From NCBI RefSeq assembly GCF_003201875.1, contig NZ_QJKD01000003.1, positions 496,001-560,000 on the forward strand: a stretch of 64,000 bases of DNA, written 5' to 3'. Below the pieces are notes generated by a model that did no database searches, was not told the origin of the DNA, and saw nothing but the letters and a program-made list of their open reading frames with translations. Below, in pieces: positions 17,003 to 24,200 of the stretch. The DNA is from Hungatella effluvii. GTDB taxonomy: Bacteria; Bacillota; Clostridia; Lachnospirales; Lachnospiraceae. Position 1 is the first letter of the stretch. Every line of letters starts with the position of its first letter. The translations under genes and the position numbers were made by a program.

Positions 17003-18142
17003 CTACTGTAAGAACTCAAGCTCACATTTTTCAACCCACTGATCTATATTCGCTGCTACGAATGCCCAATCCATATCCTGCGGATGTACCTGATCCATAA
17101 ATTCCTTGATATCGGCCGGTGCTTCCTCCACTGCCTTAGGCTGGCACGGAATGGTACCGAACTGGTTCATCCACTCTGCCTGAACGTCAGCGGAACCGAA
17201 CCAGTTGGCGAAATCTACGGCAAGATCGCGCTTCTTGGAACCTGTAATCATGGCCATCTGCTCGGTTACGTAGGGAACGCCAACTTCCGGAACCATGATC
17301 TGGAACTTATAATCTCTCTCTGTCTGATTCTGAAGAACGCCGCTTCCCCACATCTCTGTGATCGGAACTGTACCGGAGATCGCATTTCCTACGTAGTCCT
17401 CGCCCTGTACTTCCATGTGGCCGTTCTGAATCCAGTTTTTCACGAAATCCCATCCTTCATCGGAAATGCCGTACTCCCCATTATCATCTCTGTACCGAAC
17501 AAGCAGGCTGGCAAGAATGGTCTTACCGGTGCCGCCGCCGAAGTTTAAGATGGTGTATTGATCCTTCCACTCCGGATTTACCAGGTCGGTGTAGTCCTTT
17601 GGCGGATTCTGGAGATCGGCATTCATCATATTGACAAGCGGCTGGATCACGATCGGATAATAGTATCCGTCCTTGTCGCCCAGTGTCATATCCACGTCGC
17701 CGGCCCAGGAAGGCTCCCATTGATCCAGAACGCTCTCTGTTTTCAGTTTCTCGTACTCAATGGAGTTCAGTCCAAATACCATATCTGCCTGCGGATTGTT
17801 CTTCTCTGCAATAATTCTGTTTGCCAGATCGCCGCCCTGAATCTGTACCACCTCTACATTATATCCGGCCGTTCCCGCCTTCTCCTTCAGCCATGCATCT
17901 CTGCCGTTGGAACCGGAGTTTGTGTAAATAATCAGCTTCTGGCTCTTATCCACGTCTCCGCCGGCCGCTGCCTTATCTCCCGCAGCCTCAGTATCTCCTG
18001 CCGCTTCTGTTTTCGCAGCTTCCTCCGTCCCTGCGGCTGTCGTGTCCGTCGTCGTATTCTTTGTTCCTGATCCGCAGGCTGCCAGTGACAGTACCATAGC
18101 TGCAGATAATCCGAGTGCCGCAAATTTCTTTAAGTTCTTCAT
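17003..18142 (-). CDS. ABC transporter solute-binding lipoprotein (iron/phosphonate-type fold)
   Basis: The 379-residue precursor starts at 18142 behind GGAGGAG. A signal peptide ends in the lipobox LAAC near residue 22, followed by a Thr/Ala/Glu-rich linker. The mature domain begins with the LIIYTNSGSNGRD pattern typical of FbpA-like binding proteins. The usual paired tyrosines of iron binders were not identified, which fits a non-iron ligand. It is the binding component of the downstream permease and ATPase. Confidence 0.88.
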   Translation of the reverse strand: MKNLKKFAALGLSAAMVLSLAACGSGTKNTTTDTTAAGTEEAAKTEAAGDTEAAGDKAAAGGDVDKSQKLIIYTNSGSNGRDAWLKEKAGTAGYNVEVVQIQGGDLANRIIAEKNNPQADMVFGLNSIEYEKLKTESVLDQWEPSWAGDVDMTLGDKDGYYYPIVIQPLVNMMNADLQNPPKDYTDLVNPEWKDQYTILNFGGGTGKTILASLLVRYRDDNGEYGISDEGWDFVKNWIQNGHMEVQGEDYVGNAISGTVPITEMWGSGVLQNQTERDYKFQIMVPEVGVPYVTEQMAMITGSKKRDLAVDFANWFGSADVQAEWMNQFGTIPCQPKAVEEAPADIKEFMDQVHPQDMDWAFVAANIDQWVEKCELEFLQ

Positions 18143-18152
18143 AATTCTCCTC

Positions 18153-18992
18153 CTACTTTTCATTTGATTTATTTGATATGTATCCCTTTAACAACGCCGG
18201 CCAATCAGTTTGGATAATCTCGAATCCCAAGTCTATCAGCTTTCCCCATGTCTCATCGAAACCAATCTTAATGGCATTATTATCATCCAACAGCCCGGAG
18301 AGAATGATCTCATCATTTAAGGTAATCGCGTTCACCCAGGGAGCGATCCCCGCTTTTTTCAAACGACCCATGAATTCCGGGCTTAAGAATTCACTGTCCA
18401 GATCGGTAAAGATAAGCTCTGCCGCGGCCACATTGATATCGTACTTCTGAATGATATCCCATTCCTCCGGGCTCTTCATGATCGGCATATACATGATGCC
18501 GGTGCCGCTCTCTTCCAGTTCCTTTAAGAGTTCCTCCTCCACACCGGACTTTAAGAGAATCTGGTCCTTCATATCCATGCGGTCTAAAAGGGCGATGATC
18601 TCCTTCCAGTAAAACCAGGATCTGTCGATATTGATCAGGCACTTTCCGCGAAAATGCTCCAGCACATCTTCTAAATGTTCCAGCTTCTGTCCGCATACCT
18701 GCCGTAAGGAATTCAGCGTAAAGAGCTTCTCCACTTCCTCCGATGACATGGTTCGGATATCACGGTCAATTCCCAGTTCCAAAGGCTCTTCCCCATTATG
18801 GAATGCGTAAAATACTTTGTCCGTAGTCATGGACGCATCCACCTCGATCATATCCGCTCCATGAAGCAGTGCGTTCTTATATGCCAGACAGGTATTCTGC
18901 ACCACGTTCCCACCGCACGTACCGCGATGAGCCGCAATCAAAATCCGGTTCTTATCGACGAGTTCTCTGATTGACTGATTCTTTGTGTACAT
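18153..18992 (-). CDS. Glycerophosphodiester phosphodiesterase family protein
   Basis: This 279-residue TIM-barrel protein has the GDPD signature blocks: AAHRGTCG near residue 20, then NTCLAYKNALLHGADMIEVD with catalytic Glu and Asp, and FHNGEE in place of the usual HD. No signal peptide is seen, so it acts in the cytoplasm on an imported glycerophosphodiester or a related compound. It is the first gene of the importer operon and only about ten bases separate it from the lipoprotein gene. The HD-to-HN change near residue 69 means the activity should not be assumed. Confidence 0.82.
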   Translation of the reverse strand: MYTKNQSIRELVDKNRILIAAHRGTCGGNVVQNTCLAYKNALLHGADMIEVDASMTTDKVFYAFHNGEEPLELGIDRDIRTMSSEEVEKLFTLNSLRQVCGQKLEHLEDVLEHFRGKCLINIDRSWFYWKEIIALLDRMDMKDQILLKSGVEEELLKELEESGTGIMYMPIMKSPEEWDIIQKYDINVAAAELIFTDLDSEFLSPEFMGRLKKAGIAPWVNAITLNDEIILSGLLDDNNAIKIGFDETWGKLIDLGFEIIQTDWPALLKGYISNKSNEK

Positions 18993-19021
18993 TTTCCGTA
19001 CCTCCTTGTCTCTATATCTAT

Positions 19022-19050
19022 TTTATACACTATTTATTGGAACGTGTCAA
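19022..19050 (-). promoter_or_regulatory. Promoter of the glycerophosphodiesterase-ABC operon with an overlapping operator
   Basis: The minus strand carries a perfect TTGACA (19045-19050), a 17-base spacer and TATAAA (19022-19027), about 30 bases from the start at 18992. An operator-like sequence TTGGAACGTGTCAA (19037-19050, plus strand) covers the -35 box and the start of the spacer, well placed for repression by the LacI-type regulator at 19550-21763. Confidence 0.8.
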
Positions 19051-19164
19051 TAGTATTTCCAAATTATTTTGTTTATTTTACACAGTTATCACATGGATTT
19101 TACATTTTTTTGTGCATTTTATTATGTCTCCTTCTGCTTTTCGCAGTTAAAAAGCCCGTTTTAT

Positions 19165-19177
19165 TTGGCACGTTCAA
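19165..19177. promoter_or_regulatory. Second operator-like site
   Basis: TTGGCACGTTCAA, embedded in a wider TTTATTTG...CAAATAAA dyad (19160-19182), resembles the site at the -35 box (19037-19050) and the one at 21780-21792. Its position about 115 bp upstream of the promoter would allow looping by a LacI-family dimer of dimers. Confidence 0.5.
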
Positions 19178-19285
19178 ATAAATATATTTGTTTTCTGTGC
19201 TACATTTGACTTTAAAAGTTTTTATTTCTGTTTAGCTTTCACCTTTTAACACAAGTCTATCCTTGCCTCATAAAAGCAAAATAAA

Positions 19286-19411
19286 GAGTCCGGCGAGCCG
19301 GACTCTCGCGCCGGAGCGCGGTCGCTTCAGCGGCCATATTTCCTAAGCGCGGAGTGCACATCCCCCGGAGGGTTTTTGTTTCATAGGACGAACTTTCCTA
19401 TGAAACAAAAA
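19286..19411. repeat. 126-bp structured intergenic repeat, copy 2
   Basis: It aligns end to end with the copy at 12279-12404. The terminal stem is TTGTTTCATAGG/CCTATGAAACAA here, with both partners changed relative to copy 1 at each differing position; the tetraloop hairpin is GGTCGC-TTCA-GCGGCC. It lies immediately beyond the terminator of the LacI-type gene. Confidence 0.85.
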
Positions 19412-19466
19412 ACACCGCGCAACAAATTTCAGGTATCCTATTACTTACCTAAAACTCATTGCGCGG
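19405..19466 (-). terminator. Terminator of the LacI-type regulator gene
   Basis: On the minus strand CCGCGCAA (19459-19466) pairs with TTGCGCGG (19415-19422), an inner AGGTA/TACCT helix extends it, and GTGTTTTTTG follows. The 83 bases between this and the gene stop at 19550 hold nothing recognised. Confidence 0.75.
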
Positions 19467-19549
19467 CGCCTTGCATACTTTTTATTTCCATTGCTGCCGG
19501 TTATTTCTTTTTATCCACGCTCCGTAATTTCGCAGAGTGCGGCTACATC

Positions 19550-21763
19550 TCATATCGATGCCCGGTTTGAATTCCCGCTTGTTTCGTTAAATGCCCGATC
19601 ACATTCCTCCTGCGCCTTCTCCAACGCATCATCCATCTCTTCGATTCCCGATGCGATGGATCGGATCGCCTTCCCCAGGATATCCTCAAACAGGAACTCA
19701 TTGAAATCAGGATTTCTGTCATGTTTATAAAGCCTCCAGCCAGGTTCGAAGGATTTTTCCATGTTCTCGAGCCACGGATAGCGTTCCAGGATATCCATAT
19801 TCCTGCTGATCTGGCGGTTGCAGACGTATCCGCCAAGATACGTGATGGTCTCCGCGATATCCTTCCGGTACAGCCACTTTAAGAAGCTCATGCACGCGTC
19901 ATACTTTTTGCTGAATCTGGAGATTCCCACCGAGCCTCCGCCCGACAAGGGCTGCCCGCCCGGAACGGTGTCGCAGGCGATTCGTCCCAGCACCTTCGAT
20001 TCCGGATTGTGAATCATCTCGGAGGCATAGTTGGAAAACACGATATGCATCGCCGTATTCCCCTCCGAGAACTGGCGGGTGGGTTCCCCCCACCACTGAT
20101 AGATATCACTGCCCGCATACTTGCAGGTATCCAGATAATTGCGGATCGCCTGTTTCATCTCGGGGATCAGGATATTTACATTTCCCCGCGCATCGAAGAT
20201 ATCCTTCTTCAGTTCCCGGAAACGCGGCAAAAAATCGCACGCCGCCAGGAATGTTCTTCCGTAAGCGGTCACGGCTCCATACCTGGTTCTGGAATCGGGA
20301 TTCTCTTTTCTCGTAAAAAATCTGGCCACTTCATTGTATTCTTCAAACGTCTTAGGAATCTCCAGACGCCGTTTGTATTTTTCGAAAAATTCCCTCTTGA
20401 TCAGTTCATCCTCGAATAAATCCTTCCGGTAGAACAGCATCTGCACGCAGGCATCCAACGGAAACGCGTACTTGACACCATGAACCATGGAATAGTTTTC
20501 CGAGAGCGAGGGAAGAATCTGCTGCCGCAGCCACTTAACCGAAGAACTGGAGCTGTCGAAGGGCTGATAAATCTTATCGCCCAGCTCGGTCATCCACGCC
20601 ATGTCGATGCGAACCAGATCATAGGGGCTGTTCTGCACGCAGGCCTGCGCCATCTTGTAATGCTCATCGTAGGAAACCTCGATCATATTGACCTTAATTC
20701 CGGTCTCCCTGGTAAAGGAAGGAAGCAGCATGCCGATGGCCTTGCTGGTCAGATTCTGGATGGTCAAAAAGCAGATGCTGTCTTTCTTACCAGCGGCCGG
20801 AAGCGGATTATCGTAGAATCCGTCATTTTCCATGATAATCTGCTGTTTCTGCACAGGTTCCGCCTCTTCCCCGCCGACATTTACGATCTGCTCCGCTATG
20901 TTTCTTCCCATCAGCTTATAATTCAGCTCATATCTGCACACGGCCGGATCCATTCCGATGCTCTTGCTGGTCAGCGCATATATAACCGGCATCTTCTTAT
21001 CCGGATTATACTGATGGGCCACCCTCAAATAATCGGCGTCCTCCTGGCTCATGGCAATCACCGCGTCGAAATCCTCTTTCGATCCCAGGATATCAAAGGC
21101 CTTGTTAAACCACATGCTGTCGTCGCTTGGAAATATTTTGCAGGAGCAATTATCGTCCTCCAGTACATCCACCACACCGTTAATAAAGCTTTTATTGTTG
21201 GAATAGATGCTGTTCTCACAGAGCAGAGCCACATTCTGATGGCCATCCTCGATACACTTAACCGCGATATCCCGTCCCGCCTGCTCAAATCCAAAGGAAA
21301 CGTAGACAGACGCGTCCGGCATTCCCTTCACCTTTCTTTCGGCAAAGAAAAACCTGGTATCTGAAGTGTATAATCCCCTGTTCTTAAGAAGCGAGCTGAC
21401 CACCACCACTGCCATTGGATTTAAGGAGAGAGCCTTCTTTACCGCTTTTTCCTCGTCGCACTCCAGGTTATTGGTGGATATGAGTTCTATGCTGATATCG
21501 TACTCCCGCAGGTACTGTTCCAGCCCGTTATATAAATCATTGTAGCATTTTAAGCTGATCTTAGGCACAATGACGCATACTCTCCGTGCCGTACCGGCCC
21601 GCAGCTGCTGGGCCTGGACATTCATTTTATATCCCATCTCTTTGGCAATCCGCTCCACCAGCTGGATTTTTTCGGCGCTGACGTTTCCCCTCTTGTTTAA
21701 CACATTGGAAACTGTGCCGTGGGATACCCCTGCTTTGGCGGCAATATCTTTGATCGTTGGCAT
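19550..21763 (-). CDS. LacI-family regulator fused to an ABC-type solute-binding domain
   Basis: This protein of about 737 residues starts at 21763 behind GAGGTG. It begins with a LacI helix-turn-helix (TIKDIAAKAGVSHGTVSNVLN), continues with a periplasmic-binding-like effector domain (about 60-320) and then has a third segment (about 345-715) that looks like a complete extracellular solute-binding protein, with the ITFY-type opening replaced by SICFLTIQN and a GGGSVGISRFSKK block near the C-terminus. No signal peptide is present, so the extra domain is cytoplasmic. LacI regulators are usually 330-350 residues. It likely senses two ligands, or one imported ligand and its product, and controls the neighbouring importer operon and itself. 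Confidence 0.85.
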   Translation of the reverse strand: MPTIKDIAAKAGVSHGTVSNVLNKRGNVSAEKIQLVERIAKEMGYKMNVQAQQLRAGTARRVCVIVPKISLKCYNDLYNGLEQYLREYDISIELISTNNLECDEEKAVKKALSLNPMAVVVVSSLLKNRGLYTSDTRFFFAERKVKGMPDASVYVSFGFEQAGRDIAVKCIEDGHQNVALLCENSIYSNNKSFINGVVDVLEDDNCSCKIFPSDDSMWFNKAFDILGSKEDFDAVIAMSQEDADYLRVAHQYNPDKKMPVIYALTSKSIGMDPAVCRYELNYKLMGRNIAEQIVNVGGEEAEPVQKQQIIMENDGFYDNPLPAAGKKDSICFLTIQNLTSKAIGMLLPSFTRETGIKVNMIEVSYDEHYKMAQACVQNSPYDLVRIDMAWMTELGDKIYQPFDSSSSSVKWLRQQILPSLSENYSMVHGVKYAFPLDACVQMLFYRKDLFEDELIKREFFEKYKRRLEIPKTFEEYNEVARFFTRKENPDSRTRYGAVTAYGRTFLAACDFLPRFRELKKDIFDARGNVNILIPEMKQAIRNYLDTCKYAGSDIYQWWGEPTRQFSEGNTAMHIVFSNYASEMIHNPESKVLGRIACDTVPGGQPLSGGGSVGISRFSKKYDACMSFLKWLYRKDIAETITYLGGYVCNRQISRNMDILERYPWLENMEKSFEPGWRLYKHDRNPDFNEFLFEDILGKAIRSIASGIEEMDDALEKAQEECDRAFNETSGNSNRASI

Positions 21764-21779
21764 AGGCTGCACCTCATTA

Positions 21780-21812
21780 TTGGTTCGTTCAAATTTTATT
21801 ATTTTCATTATA
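21780..21812 (-). promoter_or_regulatory. Promoter -10 box and auto-operator of the LacI-type gene
   Basis: TATAAT lies on the minus strand at 21807-21812. Fifteen bases downstream is TTGGTTCGTTCAA (plus strand 21780-21792), which matches the two sites upstream of the importer operon in the TTGGnnCGT...CAA pattern. A clear -35 box was not found. The location over the start site fits autorepression. Confidence 0.6.
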
Positions 21813-21892
21813 GCACGAGGGCAGAGAGTTTTCTATCTGTTTTTTGCAGGGACTTTGTGCAGGTCTTTAGAGAGGGACTTTCATGCACGTTT

Positions 21893-23158
21893 TTAAAACG
21901 AGGCCGCGCACGGTTCCATGACTTCCGCCTCCAGCACGATCCTCACCTGCTCCACTCTCCTGTCTTTCATCTTCATGACAGTTATGGTCATATTTTCATA
22001 ATAGAGCACATCCCCTTCTTCCGGTATCCGCTCCGCCAGCTCCATCACCCATCCGCTTACGGTAAACGATTCAAACTCTTCCTCACCGCCCAGCTCCTCA
22101 AACAGCTTTTCCACGCTGGTATTGCCTAAAACCAGGTATTCCTGATCAGATATCTTCTCAATTTCCTGAACCACCACATCGTGTTCATCCCAGATTTCCC
22201 CCACCAGCTCCTCCAGAATATCTTCCAGAGTTACAATGCCCATGGTTCCTCCAAACTCATCGATTACCACCGCAATATGCATCTTATTTTTCTGAAGTTC
22301 CTTCAGGAGGACGTTAATTTTCTTACTCTTTGCCACATACAGCGCCGGTCGGACAATGGCCTCCACACCGCATACACCGCGATACACCTGATTATAAAAG
22401 TCCTTCTGGTAAATGATCCCGATAATATCGTCGATCTTATCCTTATAGACAGGGAGACGGGAGTATCCGGTCTCCCCAAACACCGCCGCTATCTCCTCTT
22501 TATCCGCATCGACGGGAATTCCTGTCACATCGACACGCGGGGTTGCGATATCCATGGCTTCCAGCTCTGTAAATTCAATGGCGCTCTTGATCAGGCTTCC
22601 TTCCTGTTCATCAATCCCGCCATCCTGTTTCGCCTCCTCCACGATGGCAAGCAGCTCCTCCTCCGTAATGCCGGAATCTCCCGAAGTCCGGATCAGTACT
22701 GACAGCAGCTTTTTCCACTGTTTGAATAAGTAATTAGCAGGTGTCAGCAGCACCATAAACGCATTTAAAAACGGGGCGGAGAACATGGCAAACTGCTCCG
22801 GGGACTCCTTGGCAATACTCTTCGGGGAGACCTCACCGAAGATCAGCACCACGATCGTCGTCACCACGGTAGATATACTGGCTCCCGCCTCATCGCCCAG
22901 GAGCTTCACAAATATGACCGTGGCCAGCGACGCACTTGCAATGTTGACGATGTTATTCCCGATCAGGATCGTAGACAGCAGCCCGTCATAGTTTTCGGAC
23001 AGCTTTAACACCAGCCCTGCCCTCTTATTTCCCTTTTCCGCCATATTCTTGATCCGAATCCGGTTCAGCGAGGAAAACGCCGTCTCCGTCGCCGAGAAAT
23101 ACGCGGACATAATAATACATCCAATAATAATTATCAATGAGATACTCTGTTCTTCCAT
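21893..23158 (-). CDS. CorC/hemolysin-family membrane protein (CNNM + CBS + transporter-associated domain)
   Basis: The protein of 421 residues starts at 23158 behind AGGAAGG. It has an N-terminal membrane domain (CNNM, about 1-150, with the SATETAFSSL signature), a CBS pair (about 205-325) and a C-terminal CorC_HlyC domain (about 345-420). Family members are implicated in magnesium or cobalt efflux; the hemolysin name is historical. Two MgtC-type proteins also occur in this window, but not in the same operon. Confidence 0.92.
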   Translation of the reverse strand: MEEQSISLIIIIGCIIMSAYFSATETAFSSLNRIRIKNMAEKGNKRAGLVLKLSENYDGLLSTILIGNNIVNIASASLATVIFVKLLGDEAGASISTVVTTIVVLIFGEVSPKSIAKESPEQFAMFSAPFLNAFMVLLTPANYLFKQWKKLLSVLIRTSGDSGITEEELLAIVEEAKQDGGIDEQEGSLIKSAIEFTELEAMDIATPRVDVTGIPVDADKEEIAAVFGETGYSRLPVYKDKIDDIIGIIYQKDFYNQVYRGVCGVEAIVRPALYVAKSKKINVLLKELQKNKMHIAVVIDEFGGTMGIVTLEDILEELVGEIWDEHDVVVQEIEKISDQEYLVLGNTSVEKLFEELGGEEEFESFTVSGWVMELAERIPEEGDVLYYENMTITVMKMKDRRVEQVRIVLEAEVMEPCAASF

Positions 23159-23185
23159 AAATTTTTCCTTCCTCTTTCTTCTTTT

Positions 23186-23299
23186 TTGACATATAGAGTC
23201 CGGCTTGACGGACTCTCGCACCAGGGCGCGGCGGCTTTTGCAGCAAAAAAGCATAGCCCGCCTTTCCCGAGGGAAACGCAGGTTATGCTCCTATGTCAA
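23186..23299. repeat. Nested inverted repeats with a partial third copy of the 126-bp element
   Basis: An outer TTGACATA/TATGTCAA pair (23186-23193, 23292-23299) encloses a hairpin GAGTCCGGC/-GGACTC plus CGCGGCGGCTTTTGCAGC (23196-23244), clearly related to the first half of the repeats at 12279 and 19286. A second hairpin follows (23251-23288, GCATAgCC...GGtTATGC with TTTCCC-GA-GGGAAA at its tip). It sits just upstream of the CorC-family gene. The remaining bases to 23505 show nothing recognisable. Confidence 0.7.
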
Positions 23300-23505
23300 C
23301 ATTTCAATTATCATGTTCTTTTTTATCAACCGGTATGTAACTGTCGTATATGAGTTTGCCCGGTGTGTGTCAGGTTCAGCGTCACTGTCGGCGTCGTCCA
23401 TGAAATGAGTAAATTCCTTTCTGCATAAAGCTGTGATATGAAAGAAATTATAAAGAACCCCAGCGTCATTGTCAAGAAGCGACCGCATTCCTTAACGCTT
23501 TCTTA

Positions 23506-23808
23506 TCACCCTCGTTTCTGCATCTTTTTCGATGGACAGGACTGCACGTCCGGCTGGTTCACTGCACACGGAAATAACCGGTCAAGCGCCTCGATCGCCT
23601 CCTTAGCGTCACTGCCGTCTGCCACCACATAAAAACGCTCTCCCTTTTTCAATTCTCCCGCCTTCAGTATGCTCTTTCCATTAAAATGTTTCTCTTCATT
23701 TTCAACCGTAATGCTGCTTGTAAAACGGCTGGATATCAAAATCAGTTCCATCATCTGTTCCCTGGCCATTTTCTCTTCTGGCGCCAGATTGTACTCTCTG
23801 CTCTTCAT
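23506..23808 (-). CDS. HPr-like protein lacking the phosphorylatable histidine
   Basis: This 100-residue protein aligns with HPr over about residues 14-80: SRFTSSITVE, FNGKSIL (the serine-46 region) and DGSDAKEAIEALDRLF are all HPr-like. Where HPr has HARPA, this protein has MAREQ, so His-15 is missing and it cannot carry phosphate in the PTS relay. The regulatory Ser of KSIL is kept, as in Crh. It ends in a Cys-containing basic tail. It may be a regulatory HPr paralogue. The start is uncertain (23808 or the ATG at residue 14). Confidence 0.65.
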   Translation of the reverse strand: MKSREYNLAPEEKMAREQMMELILISSRFTSSITVENEEKHFNGKSILKAGELKKGERFYVVADGSDAKEAIEALDRLFPCAVNQPDVQSCPSKKMQKRG

Positions 23809-24052
23809 TAATCTGTATCCGGTCCTTTCCCTATGATCATTCTATATAATGTCCTGCTCTGTCTGATTCTTTTACGTCTGATCATTTTCTCCAAATCTGT
23901 TTCGTTCAATACTGCCTTTCTTCTTCCATTTTATCTTTAAAATTAAATTTTTGTAAGCGAATTTGATCTGCCTTTTAAAACTTTGTCTATTTTACCTTAT
24001 ATCCAGGCTTTCTGCATTTGTATTTTTTTCCAAAGGTTACCGTTCATAGCCC

Positions 24053-24095
24053 TAGGGCGTGTTTGAAAATTCATTCCCGCCATCTGCACGCCCTA
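24053..24095. repeat. Small inverted repeat in the 23.8-24.2 kb intergenic region
   Basis: TAGGGCGTG (24053-24061) and CACGCCCTA (24087-24095) enclose 25 bases. It may be the end of a mobile element or a small dispersed repeat. The rest of 23809-24120 is AT-rich without genes. Confidence 0.4.
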
Positions 24096-24120
24096 AAATA
24101 GTAAAATACCACATTAGCAA

Positions 24121-24149
24121 TTGCATTTCTGTCCAAAATATAGTATACT
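24121..24149 (+). promoter_or_regulatory. Promoter of the DNA polymerase gene
   Basis: TTGCAT (24121-24126), a 17-base spacer and TATACT (24144-24149) lie about 50 bases before the ATG at 24201, which has GAGAGGAG as its ribosome site. Confidence 0.7.
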
Positions 24150-24200
24150 GGAAAAACAAGAACATATGTTCTATTATAACAAAACAGAGAGGAGCCGTCA

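Noticed and set aside
21893..23158. A secreted hemolysin
   Set aside because: The protein is a membrane CNNM/CBS protein; the hemolysin label is historical and no toxin feature is present.
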